NCBI GenBank assembly: GCA_045106815.1
Contig: JBGCFG010000018.1
Coordinates: 120,999 to 184,998, forward strand
Length of the DNA stretch: 64,000 nucleotides
Reading direction: 5' to 3'
Source of the DNA: JAUIAI01 sp045106815
GTDB taxonomy: Bacteria > Pseudomonadota > Gammaproteobacteria > Burkholderiales > Burkholderiaceae_E
Positions 52,497 through 61,467 of this stretch are shown piece by piece (the first letter of the stretch is position 1; every line of letters begins with the position of its first letter). Under the pieces are notes generated by a model. It ran no database searches. It saw only the letters and a list, made by a program, of their open reading frames with translations, and had not been told where the DNA came from. The position numbers were made by a program, and so were the translations under genes.

Positions 52497-53474
52497 TCAG
52501 CTTGCCAGCATCCCCGTCAGGCGCTGCTGAATGAGTTGATCGGCTTCAGTCATGATCGAGTCGATGAGTTCCTGGCAACTCGGTACATCATGGATGAGCC
52601 CGGCGACCATGCCGCACGACCAGACACCAATTTCCATCTCACCTTCGAGCATGATTTTGGGATAGACACCCGCGACATCATCCAGAATGTCGGTGAACTT
52701 GAGATCGGCGCCTCGTTCACGTTCGGTGGCCAGCACGCGCTCAGTAGCGGCGTTGTTCAATACCCGCTCGGTATTGCGCAAGGGCCGCATCACCAGCCGA
52801 GTATCGAGTTCGCTCGCAGCAACGATCGCCTGCTTGACGTTTTCATGCACCGGCGCTTCTTTGGTGGCGATGAAGCGCGTGCCCATATTCATGCCGTCTG
52901 CGCCCATTGCGAGTGCAGCCACCAGTGAACGCGCATCGGCCATGCCGCCTGAAGCCACAAACGGGATCTTGAGTTCATCAGCCGCCCGCGGCAGCAGAAT
53001 CATGTTGGGCACATCATCCTCGCCCGGGTGACCACCACATTCAAAGCCGTCAACAGACACTGCGTCGCAGCCGATAGACTCAGCTTTTAGGGAATGACGC
53101 ACCGACGTGCACTTGTGAATAATCTTGATTCCCGCATCTTTTAAGCGAGGCAGGTGCTCCGCCGGATTCCGCCCCGCCGTCTCAACAACTGTGATGCCGC
53201 CGTCAATAATGGCGTCAATGTAGCCCGGGTAGTCAGGCGTGGCCACAGTGGGTAAGAACGTCAGGTTCACACCAAAGGGTTTGTCCGTGAGGGTGCGGCA
53301 CTTGGCAATTTCATTCGCCAGGTCCTGCGGCGTTTTTTGCGTCAGGCCGGTAATGATGCCCAGCCCGCCTGCATTCGAGACAGCCGCAGCTAACTCAGCA
53401 AAGCCAACATAGTGCATGCCGCCCTGAATGATTGGGTGGCGAATGCCCAGCATTTCGGTAATTCGGGTTTTCAT
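52497..53474 (-). CDS. Nitronate monooxygenase (2-nitropropane dioxygenase family)
   Basis: FMN enzyme oxidising alkyl nitronates. TIM-barrel with RHPIIQGGMHYVGFAELAAAVSNAGGLGIITG at the start, FGVNLTFLP, and VSVDGFECGGHPGED, which holds the catalytic His. It continues with PFVASGGMADARSLVAALAMGADGMNMGTRF. 325 residues. Some relatives act on fatty acyl or other substrates, so annotation as Nmo is by family. No ribosome-binding site decides between starts. Neighbour of the PhyH dioxygenase but not clearly co-transcribed (64 bp gap). Confidence 0.88.
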   Translation of the reverse strand: MKTRITEMLGIRHPIIQGGMHYVGFAELAAAVSNAGGLGIITGLTQKTPQDLANEIAKCRTLTDKPFGVNLTFLPTVATPDYPGYIDAIIDGGITVVETAGRNPAEHLPRLKDAGIKIIHKCTSVRHSLKAESIGCDAVSVDGFECGGHPGEDDVPNMILLPRAADELKIPFVASGGMADARSLVAALAMGADGMNMGTRFIATKEAPVHENVKQAIVAASELDTRLVMRPLRNTERVLNNAATERVLATERERGADLKFTDILDDVAGVYPKIMLEGEMEIGVWSCGMVAGLIHDVPSCQELIDSIMTEADQLIQQRLTGMLAS

Positions 53475-53538
53475 CTAGTGTCTCCTGCGGGTTTTGCCTT
53501 ATGTTGGCATAAATGAGGTCAGGCGTTCGGCAACGCAA

Positions 53539-54339
53539 TCAGGACTTATCTGGCGCACGAAACAGCACCGGAAATTCAGGGCCGTCAAATGGCTGTCCGT
53601 GCTCATAAGTCAGCTCGGGCCAGGCCGGTGACGTGCGGCCGGGGCGCTCAACGAAATGCGCATCATCGCCAACCCACCGGATTGATGTGACACGCCGGCG
53701 CGCGCTAGATGCATTGGCGGGCGCGCCATGGATGACCCCGAAGTCAAACGCCACGGCATCGCCCGGCTCAACCGCCCAGCCAAGAATCTTTAGATCGTCG
53801 CGCATCGCATCAATGTCGGGCAAGGTGTCGCTCGTGTCTGCCTCATAGAGATCAGTGCCATCAAAACGCAGCGGCCTGAAGTCCTTGCCCCATCGATGAG
53901 AGCCTGCAACATATTCAATCGTCCGTTCACGCGGGACGGGGTCAAGCGGCACCCAGAAACTCACCGTTTGTGTGGCCTCCACGAGGTAGTACGGCCGGTC
54001 CTGGTGCCACGGGGTAACCACCGAGTTACCCGGCTCTTTTACAAGGACATGATCGTGAAATATCCTGGCCGAATTTGAGCCCATCAATTGCGCGGCGATT
54101 TGAGCCATCGGCGAATCAGTCACCAGCGCGCGATATCCATCAAACGCAGACCAAACGCAATAATCCTGAAAAAACGGCGCACCGCCATCATCGGGTTGAT
54201 AGGTACGCTCTCGCCAGCTGGGGGATCGTTTGTTTTGCTCAATGGCTTCACGCACGCCTTCGACCCAAGGCTGGAAAGCCCCTTTGATCAGCACTGCGCC
54301 GTCTTGCTGAAACGCCTCCACAGTCGCGTGATCAATCAT
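53539..54339 (-). CDS. Phytanoyl-CoA dioxygenase (PhyH) family protein
   Basis: Fe(II)/2-oxoglutarate dioxygenase. Iron-binding HxD in TPWHQDRPYYLVE and the distal His in FGVIHGAPANASSARRRVTSIRWVG; ARIFHDHVLVKEPG is typical too. 266 residues. The substrate is unknown; PhyH-family members act on lipids, ectoine-like compounds and others. Stop is 2 bp from the tex gene end region; the genes follow in one direction. Confidence 0.87.
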   Translation of the reverse strand: MIDHATVEAFQQDGAVLIKGAFQPWVEGVREAIEQNKRSPSWRERTYQPDDGGAPFFQDYCVWSAFDGYRALVTDSPMAQIAAQLMGSNSARIFHDHVLVKEPGNSVVTPWHQDRPYYLVEATQTVSFWVPLDPVPRERTIEYVAGSHRWGKDFRPLRFDGTDLYEADTSDTLPDIDAMRDDLKILGWAVEPGDAVAFDFGVIHGAPANASSARRRVTSIRWVGDDAHFVERPGRTSPAWPELTYEHGQPFDGPEFPVLFRAPDKS

Positions 54340-54341
54340 TC

Positions 54342-56789
54342 TCAGCCCTTCTTGCGAGCTGCCGCCAGGGCGAGTGCCATGGCGCTGGGTTGATCATCCT
54401 GACGACCGCCCCGGTTCGGGCGATCAGCGTGCTTTGATCGATCCTGCCGGTCTGAGCGATTCTTGCCATTGCGGGCAGCATCGGCGCCAGGCCGTTGACC
54501 GGCGCCATTGCGCCCCTTCTGGTCAGGACGCTTGCCACGTGCACGTTTGTTGCCAGGGGTTTGCTTTTCCGTGCTTGCACCCGACGGCGCGCCATCATCC
54601 AGGCGCATGGTCAGACCGATGCGTTTGCGCTTGGGATCCACCTCCAGCACCTTGACCTTCACCACATCACCGGCCTTTACGACTGCATGAGGATCAGACA
54701 CATAACGATTGGCCAGCGCCGAAATATGCACAAGACCATCCTGATGCACACCCACGTCGACGAACGCCCCAAAGGCAGCCACATTAGTCACCACACCCTC
54801 TAGTGTCATACCAGGCTGAAGATCGGTAATCTTCTCAACACCGTCACGAAAGGCCGCTGTTTTGAACGCGGGTCGAGGGTCACGACCTGGCTTCTCCAGC
54901 TCTTTGACGATATCCCTGACCGTCGGCAGGCCGAAGCGATCATCGACATATTTTTCGGGAGTCAGTGTCTTGATGACGGCCGGCTGCCCGATCACCTGGC
55001 TGATGCCCTTTTGAATATCAGCAAGCATTTTTTCAACAACTGGGTAGGCCTCAGGATGCACCGCAGAGGCATCCAGTGGATTCTCTCCATCCATCACGCG
55101 CAGAAAACCCGCGGCTTGTTCGAATGACCGCTCGCCAAGCCGGCTGACTTTCAACAACGCCTGGCGGTTGACAAAAGCACCGTGGTCATCGCGGTGTTTT
55201 ACGATGTTCTCGGCCAGGGTGTTACTTAAGCCGGCGATGCGAGACAACAAGGGCGCGCTCGCCGTATTCACATCAACGCCAACCCCGTTGACGCAATCCT
55301 CCACAACGCCATCAAGCGCTTTGGCCAACCGTGACTGACTAACATCATGTTGGTACTGACCCACGCCAATCGCTTTGGGCTCGATCTTCACTAACTCAGC
55401 AAGCGGGTCTTGTAAGCGGCGCGCAATCGAAACCGCGCCGCGCAAACTGACATCAACATCCGGAAACTCTTTCGCGGCCAGTGCCGACGCCGAATACACT
55501 GAAGCGCCCGCCTCAGAAACCATGATGCGGGTCAAACCCAGATCAGGGTGAGCCGAGATCAGATCCGCCACCAATTTGTCGGTCTCACGCGAACCCGTGC
55601 CATTGCCAATCGCAACGAGTTCAGCTGCATGGGTCTTGGCCAGGGCAGCCAGGGTTTTAATCGCGCCATCAAAGTCCTTGCGAGGCGGATGCGGATAGAT
55701 CGTCTCAGTCGCGACGAGCTTGCCCGTATTGTCGACAACCGCGACCTTGACGCCGGTGCGCAAACCCGGATCCAGTCCGATGGTGGCGCGGCGACCAGCC
55801 GGTGCTGCCAGCAACAATGCCTTCAGGTTGCGACCAAACACATCAATCGCTTCCGCTTCGGCTTGCTCACGCATGGCGCCCATGAGATCGGTCGCGATTT
55901 GCCATGATAGTTTCACCTGCCATGTCCAGCGTGCCGTTTCGTTCAACCACTTGTCTGCCGCGCGGCCCTGTGACGCCACACCCATGCGCTGGGCGATTTG
56001 TTGTTGGCACCACCCTGGCCCCTCGGTAGGCTCCGGATCATCCGGTAACGCCAACGTAAGCGTCAGAATTTCTTCGCGGCGTCCTCGCAGCAACGCAAGC
56101 GCCCGATGCGAGGGCACATCGGCCAGTTTTTCCTGGTAGGCAAAGTAGTCACTGTATTTGGCACCCGCTTCTTCCTTACCTTCGGCAACCGCCGAAACGA
56201 GCACACCACGACTGAGCATCTCGGCGCGCAGGCGACCCACCAAATCGGCATCTTCAGCCGTACGCTCCATCAGAATCTGCCGGGCACCATCGAGTGCCGA
56301 TTTGGCGTCGGGTACGCCAGGGTTGTCACCGTCTGGACCGGTAAAGGCCTCCCTCAGATAAGCACTGGCTGCGACCTCCGGCTCCAGCTCGGGGTCTGCC
56401 AATAGGGCGTCTGCCAGTGCCTCCAGGCCTGCTTCGCGCGCAATCTGCGCTTTGGTGCGGCGCTTTTTCTTGTAAGGCGCGTAGAGATCCTCGAGGCGCT
56501 GCTTGGAATCTGCCGCATCAAGGCTCGCCGCAAGCTCATCAGTCAGCTTGCCTTGTTCAGTAATGGCGCCCAGGATTACGTCCCGACGCTGGTCCATTTC
56601 GCGCAAGTATTCCAGGCGTTCTGCCAGTTGACGCAACTGCGTATCGTCCAGCCCCTCAGTCACTTCCTTTCGATACCGGGCTATGAATGGCACCGTGGCG
56701 CCTTCATCCAGTAGCGCAATGGTCGCCAGGACCTGTTTGGGCTTGATAGCCAGTTCGGTGGCGAGGCGGATTTCAATCGGAGCGGGCAT
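54342..56789 (-). CDS. tex: Tex-type transcription accessory protein
   Basis: Cytoplasmic nucleic-acid-binding protein related to Spt6. 815 residues: N-terminal Tex helical region (IALLDEGATVPFIARYRKEVTEGLDDTQLRQLAERL), the YqgF-like domain (TIGLDPGLRTGVKVAVVD), a helix-hairpin-helix part (GVGVDVNTASAPLLSRIAGLS), and an S1 domain (GMTLEGVVTNVAAFGAFVDVGVHQDGLVHISAL). It ends in a basic, low-complexity tail of about 70 residues (Arg, Gly, Asn, Lys), longer than usual. The ATG at 56789 matches the family opening. Confidence 0.96.
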   Translation of the reverse strand: MPAPIEIRLATELAIKPKQVLATIALLDEGATVPFIARYRKEVTEGLDDTQLRQLAERLEYLREMDQRRDVILGAITEQGKLTDELAASLDAADSKQRLEDLYAPYKKKRRTKAQIAREAGLEALADALLADPELEPEVAASAYLREAFTGPDGDNPGVPDAKSALDGARQILMERTAEDADLVGRLRAEMLSRGVLVSAVAEGKEEAGAKYSDYFAYQEKLADVPSHRALALLRGRREEILTLTLALPDDPEPTEGPGWCQQQIAQRMGVASQGRAADKWLNETARWTWQVKLSWQIATDLMGAMREQAEAEAIDVFGRNLKALLLAAPAGRRATIGLDPGLRTGVKVAVVDNTGKLVATETIYPHPPRKDFDGAIKTLAALAKTHAAELVAIGNGTGSRETDKLVADLISAHPDLGLTRIMVSEAGASVYSASALAAKEFPDVDVSLRGAVSIARRLQDPLAELVKIEPKAIGVGQYQHDVSQSRLAKALDGVVEDCVNGVGVDVNTASAPLLSRIAGLSNTLAENIVKHRDDHGAFVNRQALLKVSRLGERSFEQAAGFLRVMDGENPLDASAVHPEAYPVVEKMLADIQKGISQVIGQPAVIKTLTPEKYVDDRFGLPTVRDIVKELEKPGRDPRPAFKTAAFRDGVEKITDLQPGMTLEGVVTNVAAFGAFVDVGVHQDGLVHISALANRYVSDPHAVVKAGDVVKVKVLEVDPKRKRIGLTMRLDDGAPSGASTEKQTPGNKRARGKRPDQKGRNGAGQRPGADAARNGKNRSDRQDRSKHADRPNRGGRQDDQPSAMALALAAARKKG

Positions 56790-56903
56790 TGGCGCACATC
56801 GGTCAGTTTTGGTGAGCGCGCAGCATGCCCGAACAAACAGTTCTGTTCAAGCCGGCAGCTGTTCTTTAATCGTAAGCCGCTGCAAGCAAGCAGTGGCGTG
56901 CGG

Positions 56904-58868
56904 CTAGATGGTAATCAGCGGCTGGTGATGATCGGGCGCCTCAATGGGCAGCCGAAGCAAAACGGTTGTGCCATGCGTCGCATTGGATTTGATGTCTATT
57001 TCGGCGCCGATCGCCTGGGCACGATTCTTCATATTGGCCAGGCCACGGCCACCCGAGATTGCGCTGACTAGGCAAGATCCAAGACCGTCTGCAGGCGGTG
57101 CCTGGCGGCTGAGACCAACGCCATTGTCAACCAGCTTCACCCAAATCGTGCCGTCTTGCTCGTTAGCGCCGCATGAGACCTCGACTACCGACGCATTCGC
57201 ATGCTTGAGAATATTGTTTATGCCCTCTTGCAAAATGCGCATCACACTCAAGACACCCTGTGGTCCTAGCCAGGTTAAGGGCGGCAGATCAGACACGCCC
57301 CAGATAACCTGTAGCCCCGCAGCGTTTAGGCGTGGCGTGAGCCGCGAGCGCAAATTTGCCAGCACGCTCACAAGATCGCCATCAACGGGATCGAGTGAGT
57401 CAATCATCAGGCGCAAGTCTTCAATTGCCCCTTGAAGGGCATCTTGAAGTGAGTCTGCCGAGACCTGCCCAGACTTCACCATTGCCAGCGTTGAGACCAG
57501 CGTTCCGCCAACGCCATCGTGCATGTCCCGCACCAGCCGCTCGCGTTCATCGACAATGGCGCGCTCAGTTTGCAGCTTGAGTAAGCGAGCGTGGGCGGTT
57601 TTTATTTCACGCTCGCGTTCCTTCACCTTGGCTTCGAGACTTCTGTTGAGCGTTTCAATCGAATCCAACGCACTACCGAACCGGCGAGTCAGCAAAATGC
57701 CAAACACAAGCATGATGGCCGGCGAGCCGTAAGGCATCAGGTAGTGGCTGGTTCTATCCCATATGGCGTTCATCATCAGCCAATCATGAATGCCGAACAA
57801 CAAGGCAAAAGCCCCTGCAAACACGAGCATGGCAAGATCAAGAGAGACCTTCTTCACTAACCTGAGCGAAACGCATAACAAGGGGTAACTCGAGATTGCA
57901 AGCGTCACAGTGTCGCTGACGCTAACCCCCCATGCATAAAAAACGCTGGGTGTTGCTAGTGCCAGCAGAGACAGTCCCGCGGTACTGGCCAGCGTCCACT
58001 GCAAGAACCGCCGCTCCAGTTCATGCTCATCAACACGCAAATACCGAAGAACGAACACGCACACGGTATAGACGAACCACACGAGCGAAACGTGCCAGAA
58101 CCAGTCGAGCAGTAGCGGCGGAAAACGGTTGGTCGTGATGACGGGATAGAGATCGTGCACCGCCCATGCAAACATCATGACGGCATACCACCCATACACC
58201 GGGTCGCGCCTGCCCCACCACCACAGCAGCGCCATGAAGCTGCTCGTCAGCAGCATCAGCACGACGATGAGCTGGAGCAGGGTTTCAGAAAAAAAGCGGC
58301 TTGCTTCGTGGTAGCCGCGCAAGACTGAATCAGGGCCCACGTAGAGCTCCCGCAAAAGGCCGCGACCGCCCCGCTCGGCAACCACCCTGACCGCCAGCAA
58401 GTTGGTCGTGGGCAGCAGGCGGCTGGCAGGAATCTGCGCAAGTATTGGGCGATTCCAGTGGCGGGCAATAGGCTCGTGCATGTTGCCTTGTTCGGCCAGT
58501 TTGATGCCGTTCAGATAGACCGCCGCGTTCATCGCCAGTCGCGGTATCCATAACGAGATCAGGTCCGACTCGAACTGGTCACGCGTGAGCGGCAAAAAAT
58601 ACCAGCCCTCAAGCAACTCTGGGTGGGTCAGCCGCCAGTCATGCGGCAACGTCCTGTCCTGGGCACCCGGCAGGTTGCGCGCCTGCTCGATCGAACCAGG
58701 CACAGTCTGCAAGCTCGCGGCAACAAAAACGGCCTGGTCAAGGCGCAGCTTCTTTTCGGCCGGGGCATTGCCCGCAAACCAGCTCACCAGCGCCGCCATA
58801 CCCAGCGCCGCAAGCATCAACAGAGGCGCGCGCCATCTGGGTGTGATGGCTGGCACCAGCGCTGCCAT
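56904..58868 (-). CDS. Membrane sensor histidine kinase (7TMR-DISM-like, HisKA_3)
   Basis: 654 residues. An N-terminal membrane helix (residues 13-32) is followed by a periplasmic domain (about 35-190), then about seven hydrophobic helices (195-395), a coiled coil (400-440) and a NarX-type HisKA_3 domain with His450 in ERLVRDMHDGVGG. The ATPase has RILQEGINNILKHANAS (N-box), VDNGVGL and GGRGLANMKNRA. Stop of this gene lies next to the response-regulator gene in the same operon order (regulator first, start codon adjacent to its stop). Signal unknown. Confidence 0.92.
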   Translation of the reverse strand: MAALVPAITPRWRAPLLMLAALGMAALVSWFAGNAPAEKKLRLDQAVFVAASLQTVPGSIEQARNLPGAQDRTLPHDWRLTHPELLEGWYFLPLTRDQFESDLISLWIPRLAMNAAVYLNGIKLAEQGNMHEPIARHWNRPILAQIPASRLLPTTNLLAVRVVAERGGRGLLRELYVGPDSVLRGYHEASRFFSETLLQLIVVLMLLTSSFMALLWWWGRRDPVYGWYAVMMFAWAVHDLYPVITTNRFPPLLLDWFWHVSLVWFVYTVCVFVLRYLRVDEHELERRFLQWTLASTAGLSLLALATPSVFYAWGVSVSDTVTLAISSYPLLCVSLRLVKKVSLDLAMLVFAGAFALLFGIHDWLMMNAIWDRTSHYLMPYGSPAIMLVFGILLTRRFGSALDSIETLNRSLEAKVKEREREIKTAHARLLKLQTERAIVDERERLVRDMHDGVGGTLVSTLAMVKSGQVSADSLQDALQGAIEDLRLMIDSLDPVDGDLVSVLANLRSRLTPRLNAAGLQVIWGVSDLPPLTWLGPQGVLSVMRILQEGINNILKHANASVVEVSCGANEQDGTIWVKLVDNGVGLSRQAPPADGLGSCLVSAISGGRGLANMKNRAQAIGAEIDIKSNATHGTTVLLRLPIEAPDHHQPLITI

Positions 58869-59612
58869 TTAGCCTGTATGCGCGTCGAGCTTGATGAGCC
58901 CGAGTTGCATCGCCTCGAAAACAGCTTCGCCGCGTGAGCGAACCGCCAGTTTGCGATAGATGTGCTTAATATGCGTGGTCACGGTATGCACGGAGATGCC
59001 CAGCGCGCCCGAGATTTCCTCATAAGAGTAGCCCTTGGCAATCTGCTGCAATACCGTGGTCTCACGAGGTGTCAGCAGACTGGGGGCATCGTTTGGCTCG
59101 CGCGCCGGCGCAACCGGCTCAAGCACGGGCATACCGGCATTCGCAGCTCGCCCGGCAGGCTCCCGCAAGCGACGCAACAAATGTCTGGCAATTGAAGGGC
59201 TGATCGGAGAGCCACCGGCAAACAACTCTCGAACAGAGGCGAGAATCAGATCGGTTGAACCGTCTTTCAACAGGTATCCCGAGGCGCCGGCTTCCAGGGC
59301 GCCCAGGACGTGTGATTCATCACCAAAAGTCGTAATCGCGGCGACTTCGGTTGCCGGGCTTTCAGCCTCGGCAGCGCGGATGAGTTCCAGCCCAGAGCCA
59401 TCGGGCAATCCAAGGTCAACAAGAAAGACATCAGGCTTACCCGCCAGCAGCATCAAACCTGCCGAGACGGAACCGGCTGCGCCGATCAGCTCCAGATCCG
59501 GCTCTTCGCTGATAACGGATACCAATCGCGCCCGGGTACTTTGGTCGTCTTCGACAACGGCTACCCGGATCTTGGCTATGCAATCTCGTTTCACGGTGAC
59601 TTCCCTGTTCAT
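58869..59612 (-). CDS. NarL/FixJ-family response regulator
   Basis: Partner of the kinase downstream. Receiver domain (about residues 15-130) with acidic EDD, phospho-acceptor Asp66 in VFLVDLGLPDG and Lys116 in LLKDG. It is linked by a Pro/Ala segment to a LuxR-type HTH (LLTPRETTVLQQIAKGYSYEEISGALGISVHTVTTHIKHIYRKL). 247 residues, with a longer N-terminus than usual; an internal start is possible. Its stop abuts the kinase start directly. Confidence 0.93.
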   Translation of the reverse strand: MNREVTVKRDCIAKIRVAVVEDDQSTRARLVSVISEEPDLELIGAAGSVSAGLMLLAGKPDVFLVDLGLPDGSGLELIRAAEAESPATEVAAITTFGDESHVLGALEAGASGYLLKDGSTDLILASVRELFAGGSPISPSIARHLLRRLREPAGRAANAGMPVLEPVAPAREPNDAPSLLTPRETTVLQQIAKGYSYEEISGALGISVHTVTTHIKHIYRKLAVRSRGEAVFEAMQLGLIKLDAHTG

Positions 59613-59651
59613 TTTTGTATTTGGACGTTTGTAACGCCCTGATAAAAGTTT

Positions 59652-59664
59652 GACACAGTGTGTC
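59652..59664. promoter_or_regulatory. Palindrome near the response-regulator start
   Basis: GACACAGTGTGTC, 6-bp arms around one base, 40 bp upstream of the regulator ATG. Candidate operator. Confidence 0.4.
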
Positions 59665-59715
59665 GCAACGGTCAGCTTGATTTATACCCGGCCGGCCAAT
59701 TTTTCGCGTCGCCCA

Positions 59716-59740
59716 GATGGGTCAACCCTAATGACCCATC
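59716..59740. promoter_or_regulatory. 9-bp inverted repeat, candidate regulator site
   Basis: GATGGGTCA (59716-59724) and TGACCCATC (59732-59740) with a 7-base spacer, perfect arms; about 105 bp upstream of the response regulator start. Confidence 0.45.
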
Positions 59741-60003
59741 GGTTCAATTTGAGACTCTCCCGTTCATGTAAGTTTTAGCGACGTACACGGGCTAATTCGG
59801 GCGAATGACTGCGCTACCTCTTCACTCGCTACCTTAGTGAATCTGCCGCTACGCTTGTGTTAACAAGGTCCGCTAAGACGGCTATCAGACTGCCCATAGC
59901 GCTCGAAAGTCGGCAGGCCCAAGCGAGACCACCGGTCCCTTATGGGTGTGCGCTAATCTTCAAAAGGTTTAAAAGACCACACCATTTATGCGATTCTCTT
60001 CGG

Positions 60004-61467
60004 ATGGATGATCAAAAACTGGCCTCTTTAGCGCCCTCGACCCGCCCGTCGCCTGCGACAGCAACTCCCGCAACGCCTGCTAAGACACCTGCAACAGCCC
60101 AATCGACGCTGGTCGACGCTGATCAGTCTGTTGAACACGCCGCGCCCGGATTCACCCGTGACTCCGCCCCCATGAATCAGCATGACAGCGTGTATTCGCC
60201 GGCTGAGCCACCCGTTCCCCCTGCCGAGCCACCGAATCGGCCTGACGGACCTTCGGATGAGCCAACACCGGGCAATGGGCCGACAGTCCTGAGTCCTCGC
60301 TTTGTGGGCACTGGCGGCGACTATTTCGGGATATGGATCGTCAACCTGCTACTGCTAATCGTGACCCTGGGCCTGTACTTTCCGTGGGCCAGAGTCAGAA
60401 AGCTCCAGTTCTTCGCCGGCAATACAGATGTTGGCGGGCATCGGCTGCAATTCACCGGGGTCGCCCGGCAAATGTTTCTGGGCTTTAGCCTGGCTATGGT
60501 GGCATTCATTGCCTACTACGTAGCAGAAGCGTTCGCGCCAGAACTGAGCCTGGTCATTATTGGCGCGTTCGCGCTGATTTGGCCCTGGATCTTTAGAGCG
60601 GCGTTGAGATTTCGCCTCGCCAAGACTGAGTGGCGAGGGCTGCCGTTCGCGTTTGTCGGCACCACTCGGGGAGCCTACAAAACGATCCTTCCTTTCTATC
60701 TCCTGATGCTCGTGGGCATCTCAGTTGGTGTTGCGGCGAGCTTGTTTGGCACCGCGTCTGTCGGCGATGCCTCGTTCGACACTGACAGCCCTATGATTGC
60801 GTTGCTCGGCGGTTTTGTCGGCATCGCGATCCTGGCAGCTGTGCTGATTGGCCCGTGGCTGCAATTTCGTATCAAGCGCTATCAACATGATCACTATCGC
60901 TTTGCTGATCGTCAGTCTCGATTTACAGCAACGGTGGGTGCTTTCTATCTGCTGTTTATTAAGACACTTGGCGTGTTGGTAGTCGCGTTGATCGCGCTCG
61001 GTTTGTTCGCTTCAACGGTAGCTGCCGTGTTCATTGGCGTGGACAGCATCGGTGCGCTGGCAGACATGGGTGACACACTGGAAGACAGCCCACTCCTGAT
61101 TGGCGTGGGGGTAACGATGGCAGCAATCGGCCTGTTTCTCGCCTGGCAGGCAGTTACGGCCTACTTTGTTCGCACACTTCATAACCTAACCTGGGGCAAT
61201 ACGGCTGGCAATGGCTTCGCATTTGCCGCCAACCTTAAATTTTGGCCGTTCTTTGGGTTACGCGTGTTGAACCTGGTCCTCAAGTCACTTACGCTTGGAC
61301 TCTATACGCCCTTTGCGCAGGTGGCCATTGTGAAAATGAAACTTGATTCAGTCGTGCTTGCGGTTGACTTCGACCTTGAAGCGCTTGTGACTCAGGCCCA
61401 GGACGGCAAACTCTCGGCCGGTGCTGATGCGGCGGCGGACCTGTTTGATCTGGATATCGCTCTGTGA
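60004..61467 (+). CDS. DUF898 (YjgN-like) membrane protein
   Basis: Membrane protein of about 487 residues. A disordered Pro/Ala/Thr-rich cytosolic N-terminus (about 90 residues) is followed by DUF898: GTGGDYFGIWIVNLLLLIVTLGLYFPWARVRKLQFFAGNTDVGGHRLQFTG, then further helices, the repeat-like LRVLNLVLKSLTLGLYTPFAQVAIVKM. ATG at 60004 chosen as first with a tolerable context; an ATG at 60175 is also possible. Overlaps the M48 peptidase gene by four bases, a common pairing, so the two products probably act together. Confidence 0.85.
   Translation: MDDQKLASLAPSTRPSPATATPATPAKTPATAQSTLVDADQSVEHAAPGFTRDSAPMNQHDSVYSPAEPPVPPAEPPNRPDGPSDEPTPGNGPTVLSPRFVGTGGDYFGIWIVNLLLLIVTLGLYFPWARVRKLQFFAGNTDVGGHRLQFTGVARQMFLGFSLAMVAFIAYYVAEAFAPELSLVIIGAFALIWPWIFRAALRFRLAKTEWRGLPFAFVGTTRGAYKTILPFYLLMLVGISVGVAASLFGTASVGDASFDTDSPMIALLGGFVGIAILAAVLIGPWLQFRIKRYQHDHYRFADRQSRFTATVGAFYLLFIKTLGVLVVALIALGLFASTVAAVFIGVDSIGALADMGDTLEDSPLLIGVGVTMAAIGLFLAWQAVTAYFVRTLHNLTWGNTAGNGFAFAANLKFWPFFGLRVLNLVLKSLTLGLYTPFAQVAIVKMKLDSVVLAVDFDLEALVTQAQDGKLSAGADAAADLFDLDIAL

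Larger units (their letters stand above)
59613..60003. other. Divergent promoter region with two inverted repeats
   Basis: 391 bases between the response regulator and the DUF898 gene. No gene is supported. It holds the inverted repeats at 59652-59664 and 59716-59740, both nearer the regulator gene. Confidence 0.6.

Noticed and set aside
59035..59634. Plus-strand open frame of 199 codons
   Set aside because: Antisense to the response regulator; Arg/Ser-rich shadow frame.
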